A DNA stretch of 64,000 nucleotides, taken from NCBI GenBank assembly GCA_021014325.1, contig CM037471.1, forward strand, positions 16,884,818-16,948,817, given 5' to 3'. The translations under genes and the position numbers were made by a program. The notes beneath the pieces were generated by a model that was not told where the DNA came from, did not search any database, and saw nothing but the letters and a program-made list of their open reading frames with translations. How positions within the stretch are numbered: position 1 is the stretch's first letter; each line of letters starts with the position of its first letter. Below, one piece after another: positions 33,505 to 45,355 of the stretch. Source of the DNA: Plazaster borealis (taxonomy: Eukaryota; Echinodermata; Asteroidea; Forcipulatida; Labidiasteridae).

Positions 33505-36500
33505 CAGGGGTTGCCCTTAACTTTTTTTTCAACTAGCCAGCAGGACCAGTTGGCTTGATTGGGGGTTTCGGCTATCCGCCAAAACCACCTTTGTTTTCGT
33601 CGAGATTTTAATTTTTTTTATTATTATTATACTTCCATCCGAAAGTTCCCATAGCATTAACCCGTGAAACTTAGTTATGGTTCGATCTCAGGAACTACAG
33701 TCTTAAAACACACAAACGACACATCAAATGAAAGCTTGTGCTCTAATTTAGATCCAGCTGCAGTTGTGTTGAGTGTTTTTCGTTCATTTCTTGACGATAT
33801 TACCGATTTAAAAACGCCCGTCAAAAAAGCACGATCGCCGTGTCTGTGTACATCACAAGTCATTGGCGCTGTACGTAGAATACGGCCGTATCACACACAG
33901 CCTGTGTACACACAGATAAGGCTGCTGCAATACAGTGGATAGCTGTGTGCATGGTGTGTGCATGTACCGCGAAAAACAAGCACAAAATTGGGCTAATAAA
34001 ACTGTTTTAACTGAGTTAGTTTGGTTTGAAAGTCAATTTATAAAATCAATTTACATTTTACATGATTGAAAAACTGTCTGAGATTTTAACTTGCTGTTCT
34101 TGTTTAGCGATGTTTCGGTGCAAAACTTCGATCGTAGCAGTCAATAAATAGAATCTTGATTTTCATTGGTAACCACCAGTGTATGCTAGATGGTTCATTG
34201 CTAATGCTGGATACCAGGGAAATCTTGATGTTGCGTTGTATATTGATCGTGCAAATGTTTTAGCAACGGTGGGGGGGTTTTTCTACTGAAAATGCACATC
34301 AAGCACTTGTAAAACACACAAACGACACATCAAATGAAAGCTTGTGCTCTAACTTAGATCCAGCAGCAGTTGTTTTGAGTGTTTTTCATTCATTTCTTGA
34401 CGATATTACCGATTTATAAACGTATTTTTGAGAATTGTACCTTTTCTCCGTGTGTGATTTTGCGTAGACACGGCACGTAAAATACGGTCCTCTCTCACAG
34501 CCATGTATAGAGAGCCCGTCAGTGTGCAACGCAATATCGTACTGACCTTTGATCCTTCAATTCATGATTTATCTAACGATGGCAGGATATAGAGCGTGGA
34601 AATAGGGAAACACAAGAGGGCGCTATACAGGCTGACCATTAATATCTCAGATTTTTAGCGCCCAAAGGGTTATCAATTATTTAGCATCTTTCGTTCACCA
34701 CAACCCCATAAACACCTATTTTTACTCGTGTAAAACAATTCTCATGGACACAAGCATTACAGAAGGCAGTATTTGAACACACTAACGGCACATGTAACTT
34801 TTCATTTTTAGTTTTTAATTTATTTTTATATTTTTTAACGGCCTTTTTTCCCATATGCTTTCAATTACTAATAATCATTACGTCACCACCCCTTCAGAGC
34901 ACCTTCTGTCAACGTGTTTTTGTTCGAAGGCATTGCATGGGGACAAATCTTATACCATATTGTAGGTTATAATATCTTACTATGAAAAACAAGTTGTCGT
35001 CATTGTGACGTCATCAGGTGTCAAGTTAATTATTATTAAATACGGAAGCATTAAAGGGATAGTTGTTGGTTTTGGCCCATCACAATGTCAAGGTTGTGTG
35101 ATAGAAATTGCATCATAAAAGTGCTCTAAAACAATAGGTTCCATTTTCGTTAACTCTTTCACGTCTGGTGGACAATCGATCGCATCATCGGGACTAATTA
35201 ACAAACTACATTACGCCACCAAGACATTATTCAATTCTTAATGGTTCGCCTTCTTAAAGCCGAAACCCCAGTATTTGTTCGTAACAAATTCAGTTCTAGT
35301 TTTTAACTGGTCCGCAAGGTTTTTGACTGGTCCGTCAGTTTTTTTATAACATTTTTCATACTGATATGATTGAAACAATGTCCTGATTTTCGATCATCGC
35401 TATTTCAATTCAATGAATTGCAAGGTCAAGTTAACTATACATTGATAGCCATACTTTATTATGTTAAGACAGTTACTGTGTTCGTTAGGAGTACGTTTAC
35501 TTGTTGATGGTGTAACAATTTTGTTGTCATTATTATTAAATGAAAAATAATATTAATAACTTAACTTAACACAGGTGAGATTTTTCAGAAGCAAATTGGA
35601 AATGATCTTTGGTCTTGGATAGTTTCAGTTCATAGATGATGGTTTCAGTATCCAAAGACAGCAAGTAATTCCATGGGACAAGTACTTTTTTATGAAAGAA
35701 AATGCTTGTGGTCAATTAAAAACAAATAACTTTAAAACCGACTTGATAAAAAACCCATGAACTTGTTATTGATGATTGTCATTGATCTACGGTACCGGTA
35801 CCGAAGAAGGAGGGTTGGTGTACGCACGATCGCTGTAGACAATAGCATTCCTTCACTCACCCCGCAAAATAAACCCAAAATAAAAATCAACAAAACAAAA
35901 TCAAGAAGAGAAAATCTTACATTATACCATAAAATACTCTTTTTGTTCATCCAGAGTATCCTTAATTGGTCATTTTTTGTAAGCCTATACAGACGTTCTG
36001 TAGTTTTTCGTAAACAACCTAAAATTCCCACGGAACTGTACTCCGTTGACCATGCTGTCGACAGAATTTGCGTGCGTACCAGCAACGACAATGTTGTAGA
36101 TTACAGCGTGCGCACACCAGGGATGAATAACCGCTTTTCCCGAGCATGCGCAGAAACGTCAAGTCTTTGGTCAAGGCGTTTGTAACTTGGTTTTGTATGT
36201 TATCGCGTAATTTCACCAATAGAGGGCGTTTACTCTCGCACTATCAAATTGTTCTAAAACGCCCTCTAGCGTTCAATTTTATTGCATTTATTGTCGCACG
36301 CAAAGTAACGAAATAAAAAACTACAAGCCTGTAAATTGGAAACGGTGTGTCGCACGATCGTGCGTTGTGTACATATACATCGTGATCGTTATGTGTTGAG
36401 CGTTTCGCGGCACTTATATTTTTGACTGGTCAGCCGGACCACTTGGCAAGGTGTTTCAGCTGGTCCGCCGCCGTTTCAACTGGCATTTGGCCAGCGGACC

Positions 36501-36520
36501 ACCGTTAAGGTCGAACCCTG
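33505..36520. mobile_element. CAGGGGTTGCCCTTAAC-TIR element, host of HINE-2
   Basis: CAGGGGTTGCCCTTAAC at 33505 pairs with GTTAAGGTCGAACCCTG ending at 36520, with CTAGCCAGCAGGACCAGTTGG-like and GGACCAGC/GGTCCG repeats inside both ends. HINE-2 (33561-35299) sits within the left arm between TTGATT and TTTTTAACTGG. No clear 8-bp duplication was found. The ORFs at 35732-36219 are unrecognised. hAT is likely from the CAGGG end. Confidence 0.6.
33561..35299 (+). mobile_element. HINE-2, copy a
   Basis: The 5' end is GGGGTTTCGGCTATCCGCC. The 3' end has the inverted GCCGAAACCCC, then hairpin GTATTTGTTCGTAACAAATTC, then AGTTCTAG and a T run (35259-35299). This is the same plan as HINE-1 with different sequence. 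33570-34300 matches 42030-42668 plus 44951-45090 of copy b almost base for base in places, including CACAAACGACACATCAAATG. A second partial repeat of the latter lies at 34312-34430. GTGACGTCATCAGG lies at 35008. Confidence 0.8.
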
Positions 36521-36539
36521 TAAAATCTCTTGCTATCCC

Positions 36540-37250
36540 ATGGAGATGTGCTCCGCATTTCCGATCTTGAGAAATCAGACCCACTTGGAAATCTTTTATT
36601 TTTAATCTTCCAAAGGGGCGTTATGAAATTCATGCTTGATGCATTTTTGGATGGGCTAATTTAAGTCAATGGGGCAAGGTAATAAACAACAAGTGTGTGG
36701 CCTATGTGGCAAGAAAGAGACACTCCAGCATATGCTTAACAATTGCTCTGCCATGCTCAACCAAGGCTGCTATACTTGACAACACAATAACATACTCTGT
36801 CTACTTTACGATGCTCTGCAGGTGACCAACGAAGCCACATGGAAAATGTATTGCGATCTAAATGGTGCAAAAAAAATTGTTTGAACCACCATACCACCTG
36901 ACATTCTTGTCACCCAACAGAGACCAGACTTGGTACTCATTAGTCTCATCAAGAAATGCATTATAATTGTTGAATTTACAATCCCCTTTGAACAAAACAT
37001 AACAGTTGCTCATACAATTACAAGGAAACAAAATAAATACTCTGGTCTGGTCAGTAATCTTGAAGATCAAAGTTTTGTTGTTCACCTGTTTTGCATCAAG
37101 GTAGGCATGCAGTAGAGGTTTCATCACCCAAGACAATCTTAACAGTGTGCAATCACTCCTTTCACTTATAACAGTCGGTAACAAGATAATGAAACGATAA
37201 TCAAAAAAGCTTGTGAAGTCCCTCATTCACAGCGCCGTTTAAGCTTCTTG
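36540..37250 (+). pseudogene. LINE fragment with restriction-like endonuclease (R2/NeSL/CRE type)
   Basis: Broken frames give LSQWGKVINNKCV, CGKKETLQHMLNNCSAM, then ILVTQQRPDLVLISLIKKCI, IIVEFTIPFEQNI, KQNKYSGLVSNLEDQSFVVH and FITQDNLNSVQSLLSLI. The zinc knuckle (CxxCG..ETLxH...C) followed by RPD-x-IIxEFTxPFE fits the PD-(D/E)xK type nuclease that ends the ORF of REL-endo LINEs. Several stops and shifts mark it as dead. No RT was seen. Confidence 0.7.
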
Positions 37251-37740
37251 CACCGTTTTTTTTTCTAAGTACATGTATGATCAAGATTGGTCAATTGAAT
37301 GAATTTTTAAACCTTTTCAGTGTTTTGTTTTGCTTCTTTCGTTCCTTTTTTCTGCGGAGTTACGGGAAGGACTTTTACCCAACCAGTTCTTTTGCCTGGA
37401 TTTTTGTAGTGCACTTTTTTCAGTGGTTTTTAATATTGTGCTTGCTGAAATGATTAAATAAAATGTGTATATTATAACTACCTACTTATGGCCGCTGATA
37501 AAGGACATGAAACTGTTTTTGTCCTCCTTGATGATTCCTCTGCCTTCATCACAAGAGATCCTGAAACCGTGTTTCTGCATCTACTATACATATCCAGTAG
37601 GCCTACATGTATATCCCACTATGCAATCAGTTAGTTCAGATCCTGCCTCAAAAATCCTACTCATTGTATTGTCATGAACAATGATATTCTGGATGCACAT
37701 GTTCTTCTCTAATTTCACACAATTAGACAAATAACAGTAG
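37251..37740 (+). other. NSF intron, nothing recognised
   Basis: AT-rich DNA without recognised features. Confidence 0.35.
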
Positions 37741-37749
37741 ACAACTCAT

Positions 37750-37865
37750 GGTATATTGTGGCACAACGGCTGTCTGCCTAAGAACAGGCGCCCTCTGAGG
37801 GCTTATGTTGGTATATTGCGGCACAACAACTGTCTGCCTAAGACTAGGCGCCCTATTGTACTGAT
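37750..37865. repeat. 60-bp tandem duplication
   Basis: GGTATATTGTGGCACAAC...CTGTCTGCCTAAGA..AGGCGCCCT at 37750 recurs at 37810 with few changes. Confidence 0.85.
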
Positions 37866-38035
37866 GTTTAGCACAAGTCAGAAGTACAATAAAAGAATCT
37901 GGTGCATATTTCTAGAAACAGCCTTCCACCCAGAGATGAGCAACATGTAGGCTGCATCGTAAATGAGGCTAGGTTTAAAAACTTAACTTGTGGAAAAATG
38001 TGAAACAGCACAATAGAGATATCAATCAAGAGCAG

Positions 38036-38277
38036 TGCCAAATTTCAAGTAAAGAATCGGCGCTTACAGAAGCAGGGAATTCTGCACTTACGTCAAGTGT
38101 ATTTCACAGGTAAGCAGAGAATTTTTGCTTGTGCGCATGCGTACTCCACATTACTAGGCATTCTTCGCTTACACAGCTAGCGCAGAAATTCGGCACTTGC
38201 ACATAAGTGGAGAATGGTGATCGTAAGCGCAGAATTTAGTGGTAAAGCAGAGCCATGAAATTGGGCCTAGATTTCTT
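38036..38277. mobile_element. GCCAAATTTCA / TGAAATTGGGC MITE, copy 3
   Basis: Left GTGCCAAATTTCAAG and right GCCATGAAATTGGGCC are inverted. The inside is made of CTTAC/GTAAG pairs and GTATTTCACAGGTAAGCA, related to copies at 1466 and 24706. Confidence 0.55.
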
Positions 38278-38289
38278 CAGTGACAGCAG

Positions 38290-39000
38290 CAAGACAGTGA
38301 CCTCATCAAATTATCATGTACACATTGAAGACACCACCTTGAAAACATTATTAAGGCTAACGCTCTTAACAGAATGATATACGCCAACAACATGTACGTC
38401 TATGTCATCATGAATGAGCAGAATCGCCCAATTGTCCTCCCACAACTAGAACTTTGCCTGAATGACATAAGAGCTTGGTCTGTTATGAATTGAATGAAGA
38501 CAAGACAGAGGTCATCGAGGCTGGGTTATCCACATTTCATCTCGTTTCGGAAATCATTGGTGCCAACTTTTTTGGACGACTTTCCTTCATCACTGCTGGA
38601 CTTCATAGTGGGGGCACGAACACAGTGAGTTCCACGTTGATGTCGCATGGTGCCAGCATACCCAGCTGCTGGATGATACGCTGCTCTAGTGTATTGCATT
38701 ATCCATCAGTTGTCACGGTTACCAGGACCCACATGCTCTTGTTATAAATAACTCAGTAACAATGCTACTGCATATAATGATGATCTTCTCAAACCATCCG
38801 ATCCTGCTCGCAAACTCCGGTCTTACAACTCTAACCTCCTTATTGAGCCCATATCCAATCAATCATAAGGAGACTGATCTTTCTCACATGCTGCGCCACA
38901 CCTATGGAACAAATTGCCAGCACAAGTAAAATCATCTGTTTCTTTAACCCAATTTAAAAAAACCCTAAAGACTCATATTATTAGTGGATTGGGGAAGGGC
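38290..39000 (+). pseudogene. L2/CR1 LINE RT fragment
   Basis: Translation gives MIYANNMYVYVIMNEQNRPI, LPQLELCLNDIRAWSVMN and LNEDKTEVIEAG, which match YADDTQ...LE.CL.DIR.WM..N.LKLN.DKTEV of L2/CR1 RTs. The catalytic YADD reads YANN. After diverged sequence, 38775-38985 gives LLKPSDPARKLRSYNSNLL, then APHLWNKLPAQVKSSVSLTQ, FKKTLKTHI, the usual C-terminus. It is non-functional. Confidence 0.8.
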
Positions 39001-39009
39001 TGCAAAGTG

Positions 39010-39330
39010 TTGAGGTACTGCCAAGCATGTAGTACTGAGGCTCATGCTATGGAGATGTTCATGAAATGGTCAGTCAAGCGTAGCTTAGTCTCACCGATGT
39101 ACAACTTAACACAACGTTTACAGGTGATCTAATAAATCAGGTTGGCAGTGGTATGTACATGACAGTTCCATAGGTTTTGGAGCGGCCACAGGTTCTGAGC
39201 ATGCACATGCTGGGGTCAATGTGCCGACAGGTCTTACATCTTGGATGTCTGCTGGGTAGGGTCTTGCTGTCTTCAGGGAGAGAGGGGTTTAGAGCACAGG
39301 ACGGAGCTCACTAGGGTATTGTCGATTGAT
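39010..39330 (-). pseudogene. Penelope-like GIY-YIG endonuclease remnant
   Basis: On the minus strand, HPRCKTCRHIDPSMCMLRTC, then after a frame shift ITCKRCVKLYIGETKLRLTD. The CxxC pair and CKRC-x4-YIGET-x5-L are the signature of the GIY-YIG domain at the C-terminus of Penelope-like elements. An internal stop follows NLIY, and the expected R..EH is HF, so it is inactive. The RT part is not seen. Confidence 0.75.
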
Positions 39331-39339
39331 TGGTCACTT

Positions 39340-40180
39340 TTGAAGACGCATAGTTTCTCAAGTATCATGTGAAAGTATCAATGTGTTTTTAAAAAAAGGT
39401 TGAGTTTTAAAGCAATTATGCTGCATTTTGGTTTGTGCATGTGAAAAAAAACCAAAGGTCCAAGTGACTCTGTGCAATACAATAGGGTCACTGCATGGGA
39501 GTAAACTATATTGAGGAGCTAGAGTCTCAAACCCAAAAGCGTGAAAGTCTTCTTAACCACTTCATGTTGTTTTATTTATACAAACATAACAAATTATGGT
39601 AACATTTTAAGAACTTTTTTGAGCATTTTGAGTAATCGTTCTCTTTTGAACAATGAAACCCTGACTGGACATAGGAAAAACAACTTTGTAATTAGTTTTG
39701 GGATTTGATGTTGTCTTGTGAGAAAATTGAGTAGGCACTCCCTGTGATTCACGGAACTTCGGCCATGAGCCACAGCCAAAAACCTGCCATGGTATGCTGG
39801 ATCCTCGGAACGCTTGGACTTACCTTCCATTGAGTTGAATATAAGGACGAACAATGGTGGCAGCCTGTCCATTCTGGTATGCCACGTTTGTACAACAACA
39901 GGACAAATGTCTGGAATCAGGGGTTACAAGATAACCCCCAGAACCCCCGCAAAGGGATTTTACAAAGTATGTTTTCCAGAACCTGTTGTCGCTCTTTGTT
40001 TGTGTGAAACAAAGCATATCACAGCCTGCCTGTGCATGCTACACAATGGAAAGTCTGGGTGGATAGAAACGTCCGGCTGTCAGCCAAAAATTGAGGAAAA
40101 CCTGAAGTTGTTCCGGGCGCTAAATTTGCATATAAACACGTCATCTGACGCGAAGTGGTTATTATGATAGATATAGTATA
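39340..40180 (+). other. NSF intron, overlapping ORFs unrecognised
   Basis: A 117-residue ORF (39814-40167) and a 92-residue opposite ORF show no recognised motif. Cysteine-rich text in the former is not arranged as a known finger. Confidence 0.35.
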
Positions 40181-40346
40181 CAAATATTGACTGCTTCGAG
40201 TGCTATGGTTAAAACTACGACTCCCGAGGTGATCCTCAGACCGTTCTATTTTTCCGAGGCGCAGCCGAGGAAAAAAGGAACGGTCCGGGGATCACCAAGG
40301 GAGTCGGAGCTTTAACCATAGCACGAGCAAAAGCAGTCAATATTTG
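40181..40346. repeat. Long hairpin (fold-back), 166 bp
   Basis: CAAATATTGACTGCTTCGAG runs inward through GTGCTATGGTTAAA, GACTCC and GTGATCC..GACCGTTC. It is mirrored from GGAAAAAAGGAACGGTC to GCAGTCAATATTTG. The arms are about 70 bp with a loop around GAGGCGCAGCCGA. Confidence 0.85.
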
Positions 40347-40591
40347 TTTTTTATAGCACACCTCTTGCTTGTTCTGTAATCTGGTTGGCTGAAACACTGT
40401 CACGTGGGGTGAAATAATATAGTCTAGTGATCGCGCGCGCTTGTTTTGCGGGAATAGTGCCTGTCGGGCACTAGTCTTTGAAAATAGTGCCTGGTTACAA
40501 CGCCCTCTCTTGACTTGAACCGTGAACAGCAACTACAAAACTTCCTTTCTTTTCAAGATTTCTGTTCTTATTTCACATTTAAGACCGAGGT

Positions 40592-40817
40592 GTGTTATAA
40601 AACACATATTGAGTGGCATAATTCGGTAACTAGTGTACGTCTATTCCCCCTCGGGCCTGTGAGTGACCAGAAGAGGGGTCTATTTCCCTCGGCCTTCGGC
40701 CTTCGGGAAATAGGTCCGCCGAGGGAAATAGGCCCCTCTTCTGGTCACTCAAAGTCCATCGGGGGTATAGACGTACACTAGTTACATCATTGCCAGTCAA
40801 TATGTGTATAATAACAC
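40592..40817. repeat. Long hairpin (fold-back), 226 bp
   Basis: GTGTTATAAAACACATATTGA, CTAGTGTACGTCTAT, CCAGAAGAGGGGTCTATTTC are mirrored by GAAATAGGCCCCTCTTCTGG, ATAGACGTACACTAG and TCAATATGTGTATAATAACAC. The centre contains CGGCCTTCGGCC repeats. It and the preceding hairpin may belong to one fold-back element of roughly 40110-40990. Confidence 0.85.
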
Positions 40818-41005
40818 CCCAACAGACTATTTATTTATTAGACTATCTATTATTTTTGACTATTGCATGGCAAACGACTATCACACGGCCACCGGGTTTC
40901 TAGTAAAACTAAGACATATCATGTGACGCGCTCTAAACCAATGAAAAGGCAGATTTTTTGTAAGGGGGTGTTATAATTTTTAATAGCTTTTGTATGGAAA
41001 CATTT

Positions 41006-41804
41006 CAGTGAATCATGGAGGAATAAGACCACAAGGAGTTACAATGAACAGGAGATCAAACATCCAAGGTCTGGTACCGCCACAGATAAAAGAGCAGTTG
41101 TAACACATTTCCTAACTGCACGCGACAAAGCTGTCTCTCTGTGTGCGCTTGTGCTGTATGGACCCAAGGTTAAAAGGTATTCCAAGATGCAGGGTAGTAC
41201 GATGTTTTTGAAAAATTCAGATTTTCATTCGTCCCCCCAAAAAATGCTCCACGATGCTCCACGTGAATGTCTGCACGAATGCCTAGACAAAGGGTTCACT
41301 GAGCAAACACCGTCATTTTTAACCAGCCAAACTCAGCCCAAAGTTATCAAAATCACAGAAATATTCAAGCATAAAATTATTTTTAATCATATATCAATTA
41401 TTGTATTGCTGGAATATCAACGTAACTTGCCTTCTGAAAGTCGGATTTTAATGAAGGAAACGTCGGCAGAATCAGAATCTTAAAGCACATCGAATGGACA
41501 ATAAAGGTACGTGTGGCATAGAGCTGCTGCGCATGTGAAAACTGTTTCGTTCGTTTGTTCGGAATTATGTACAAATAAAAAACCACAAAGGAGTAATTTT
41601 TTCCATTGTGCAGTCCGAAGCGGTAGCAGACCCTGTGCACAAAGAGATCTTGCGGTCGTAAATCTGACGCGCAGCGTGCGCTAGCCTCCATTTTTTTTCC
41701 ACTGTACAGCCAGGGTCGTTAATTGGTCAGTAATTACCCTGTGGGGGCTAAGCGGGCCGTTCAAACTCCTTGTGGTCTTACATGTATACCTCCATGAGTG
41801 AATT
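41006..41804. mobile_element. MITE with TGGAGG...GACCACAAGGAGTT inverted ends
   Basis: Left CAGTGAATCATGGAGGAATA..AGACCACAAGGAGTT pairs with right AACTCCTTGTGGTCTTACATG..CCTCCATGAGTGAATTG. The 800-bp inside has no recognised coding. The exact ends and target duplication were not fixed. Confidence 0.6.
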
Positions 41805-42939
41805 GAGTAGCATCAGTCTATTTTAATTTTAATTTGTATAATTGCTTTAATATTTCATGGTGTCACATATTTAACAGAAAAGCTGATGGCACCAATTCAT
41901 CTCAGTAATTTGACCGAGCTCCCATGTTTTTCTAATTACTTTAAAAAGAAACTTCAGTTTCACTGCCGAAACTTTTGTTTTTGTCTAGATTTATTAGGCT
42001 CTTGTTTTCGTTAATTTTTTGGGGTTTCGGCCTTACCGCCGAAACCACCTTTGTTTTCGTCAAGATTTTGATTTTGTTTATTATTATTATTTTACCATTC
42101 GAAAAATTCTCATAGCATTAACCAGTGCAATTTGTCGTTGTTCGATCTCAGGAACTACAGTCTTAAAACACACAAACGACACATCAAATGAAAGCTTGTG
42201 CTCTAACTTAGATCCAGCAGCAGTTGTTTTGAGTGTTTTTCGTTCATTTCTTGGCGATATTACCGATTTAAAAACGCCCGTCAAAAAAGCACGATTGCCG
42301 TGTCTGTGTACATGACAAGTAATTGACGCTGTAAGTAGCATACGGGCCGTAATCACACACACAGCTTGTGTACACACAGATAAGGCTGCTGCAATACATG
42401 TACAGTTGATAACTTTGTGCATAGTGTGTGCATGTACCGCACAAACAAGCACAAAATTGGGCTAATAAAACTGTTTTAACTGAGTTAGTTTAGTTTGAAA
42501 GTCAATTTATAAAATCAATTTACATTTTACATGATTGAAAAACTGTCTGAGATTTTAACTTGCTGTTCTTGTTTAGCGAAGTTTCGGGGCAAAACTTCGG
42601 CCGCAGCATGTTCGCAGCAGTCAATAAATAGAATCTTGATTTTCATTGGTAACCACCAGTGTATGCTACAATCCCGGCCATATCTCGTTGGGCCCCCCTG
42701 CCCCCTTTCAATGTTGGTTCCAATTGCCGACTGTGTTCTGAGTTACAGTCAACATTGAGCGGGGGGCGGGGGGCGGGGGGCGGGGGACGGGGGACAAATG
42801 TTTTGAATGTGAATGGGAAGTGCACATGGAATTGTTGTATATAACGTCAGTGAATTTTTGTAATTTTGTAATATGCAAATAATGCTTGGAAAAGATTGTG
42901 AATGTCCAAAAAAAGTGAATGTCCATAAAAGTGATTATT

Positions 42940-43173
42940 TTATGGGGATGGTGGTGTGTTGTTGTTGTTGTTGTTGTTTTTTGGGGGGGCTGCACCATCC
43001 GTTGGTGGGTGGAAGGCTTTTACAACAATTTTTGCAAATTCCTGGCGAGATGCAATGAGGGCCTCATTTGCTTGACTGTATGTTAATAAGTACACTTGTC
43101 GCATTTGACGGGGTCCAAGGGAAGGGTCTTCCATCTTGACCAAATAAGATGTTATGAGCAAAGACACATTCAA
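42940..43173 (-). pseudogene. Possible Rep-like (HUH endonuclease family) N-terminal fragment
   Basis: The frame contains MEDPSLGPRQMRQVYLLTYS, QANEALIASRQEFAKIVVKA. The VYLLTYSQA segment and the following SRQEFA..VV.AF resemble motif I (FLTY-type) and the first helix of Rep-like proteins found scattered in invertebrate genomes. The HUH motif and the catalytic Tyr region that should follow are absent. The frame instead runs into a poly-Asn stretch encoded by a (GTT)n microsatellite. Family membership comes from memory of sequence style, not from a search. Confidence 0.35.
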
Positions 43174-43179
43174 AAAAGC

Positions 43180-44742
43180 AACTTATACATGTAGGCTATG
43201 TCTCAGGTCATATCTTATTGGTCGTACAGAGAGTGCATTGTGTTATTAGTAACTTGAATACCCTCTGTCTGTATGGCGCTAAGCAACTGGTACCAGCGTG
43301 CATTGTGTTACACGTAATTTTATTACCCTCTCTTTGGTGCTAAGCAAAAGATTTTACGACTGCTTTTCTCACACTGCATATTCATGCTCGCTGAAATGGA
43401 CTCCTTGACATGACTTTGCTTTACTCGCTTTCACAAATAAAACATAACTATATTCATGGGTTAAACCTAAATTAATTATGTAACTTGGCTTGCTTCTTGT
43501 GTTGTTCGGTATAAAGTCCATAAAATAATATAAATGAAGACATGTGTAGCTTTAAAATAGCCCGTCCAAAACTGCATTGCCTTTCACTCTGAGGCGACAA
43601 TGACGATTCCTGGCACGACCGCCTTGCGCCTGCGCACAAAAATAATGTACCTGTCCAATGTAGTTGGTTGCGTTCATGTCTGACGGTTCACCACACGGTT
43701 CACCATAGCATTTTCACTGCTAACTTACCGTAAAATGTTTTTTCTTCAACACGAAAAGGCCATTACAGTCCACAAACAATACATAACCTGTTGATATTCT
43801 TTTCAACCACCTCATTCATTTTTTTGACACAAACTCAAACGGTTAACCCTTTATACCAAAATAGAAAAGAAATTTAATTAATTTCCTTATTTACTTTACT
43901 ACGGTGAACCGTGTAGACTTGATCCAAGCCTGCAATCGTTACTTTTAGTCAACTTGATAGCCAATACATTATTGCCCCAAATAGCGCCCTATTGTTAGCT
44001 TGGCCCATGATAGCTAATCTGTGGGGGCGTTTTTCGTGTCTCATACAGAGGAATAACCGCCACCTCAGACTTGAAATCAAGTCTATGGACACTGAGCATC
44101 ACTGCGCTTGAATTTGTATGCGACTCCATGGTGTAATGGCTAAGAGATACGCTTAACAAAGTATAATTATCAGTTGAAGCTAAAAGGACTCCAGGATGGT
44201 CAGAAAGCCGTTGTTTTTTATATTATCTATTTGTATCACCTTACTCGCCATACAGTTAATATTAATCGCTTTTACCCGTTCTTTCATTTTTCAAGTGCAT
44301 TTTTTATATTACTATTTTACTTATTTGGTATTAATGCTGACAAAATAATACGGGCGTAATGGTGCAACCCCGCACACCTTCCCAAATAGACAAATAAAAT
44401 ACAAAGTTCCCTGTGTGTGTCCTTTTGTGTTCACACGCTGTACTCGGCAATAAATAATCATTTACTGTCAATGCACAATTATAGTTAGCCCCCTTCCCCC
44501 ACCCAACAAAACATCATTACTGATTTGCACTTTTCCCGCAAGAAAACATAATTTACTGTCAATGCCCATCATAGTCAGCCCCCACCCCCCCCACCCCAAA
44601 CAAAAATACTTGCTGATTTAAAATCTGTTTTATTGCCCTACTCAGTTATAAATGCACATCCACTGTCTTTGGACATTCACAGTCCTTTAAAAGCATTATT
44701 TGCTAATTTAAAAACAAAAAAAAATTATGAAATTAACTCAGA
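43180..44742. other. Interior of the TA element, nothing else recognised
   Basis: GTGCATTGTGTTA with following ACCCTCTxTxT recurs near 43231 and 43300 (about 70 bp apart). CACAATTATAGTTAGCCCCC and CCCATCATAGTCAGCCCCC repeat near 44473 and 44562. No protein was recognised. Confidence 0.4.
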
Positions 44743-45355
44743 CAATCCCGGCCATATCTTGTTGGGTCCCCCTTAGCTGCCCCCTTTCAATGTTGGTTCC
44801 AATTGCCGACTGTGTTCTGAGTTACAGTCAACATTGAGCGGGGGGCGGGGGGCGGGGGACAAATGTTTTGAATGTGAATGGGAAGTGCACATGGAATTGT
44901 TGTATATAACGTCAGGAAAGGGTGGCCCAAGCATTTTGGCCGGGATTGTAGATGGTTCATTGCTAACGCGGGATACCAGGGAAATCTTGCTGTTGCATTA
45001 AATATTGATCGCGCAAATGTTTTAGCTTTTCAGTTGCGGTGGGGGTTTTTTCTGCTGAAAATGCACATCAAGCACTTGTAAAACTCAATGGATCAGTATC
45101 TTTTCTGAAGATTTCACATGAATTGATGAATGCCTACTTAGTATGGAATCTGCTCCGTTGTTTAAACCACGCAAGCCTCCTAATCCCACCATTGTCCGGA
45201 GTTTGGAATTAACAACCTGCTCGCTGAATCGTGACTCCAGTTTCGGATTAGTATTGCTAGCGATAGCGTCCATATAGCACCTCTATTGATTGTCTTACAA
45301 TACAAGCCATAAATAACAATTTTCAGGTTGTTAAAGGTATTTCCTTTTTTTTATT

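Larger units (their letters stand above)
42669..44948. mobile_element. CAATCCCGGCC-TIR element inserted at TA
   Basis: CAATCCCGGCCATATC at 42669 and GGCCGGGATTG ending at 44948 are inverted and flanked by TA (42667-42668, 44949-44950). HINE-2 copy a keeps the empty site GTATGCTAGATGGTTC at 34181, confirming the insertion and a TA target as in Tc1/mariner. Its first 180 bp are repeated directly at 44743, including CCCCTTTCAATGTTGGTTCC, CGACTGTGTTCTGAG and GGGGGCG runs. The 206-bp piece 44743-44948 alone has both ends and looks like the minimal MITE. Confidence 0.8.

Noticed and set aside
39814..40167. 117-residue ORF as a host exon
   Set aside because: No splice sites in phase, no recognised domain, and an overlapping ORF on the other strand.
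42708..42998. Histidine/proline-rich ORF on the minus strand
   Set aside because: The composition comes from the (GTT)n and G-run microsatellites; no domain is present apart from the separate Rep-like fragment.
44100..44160. tRNA-like A box (TGGTGTAATGGCTAAG)
   Set aside because: No B box (GTTCGAxxC) follows at the proper distance and no cloverleaf can be drawn.
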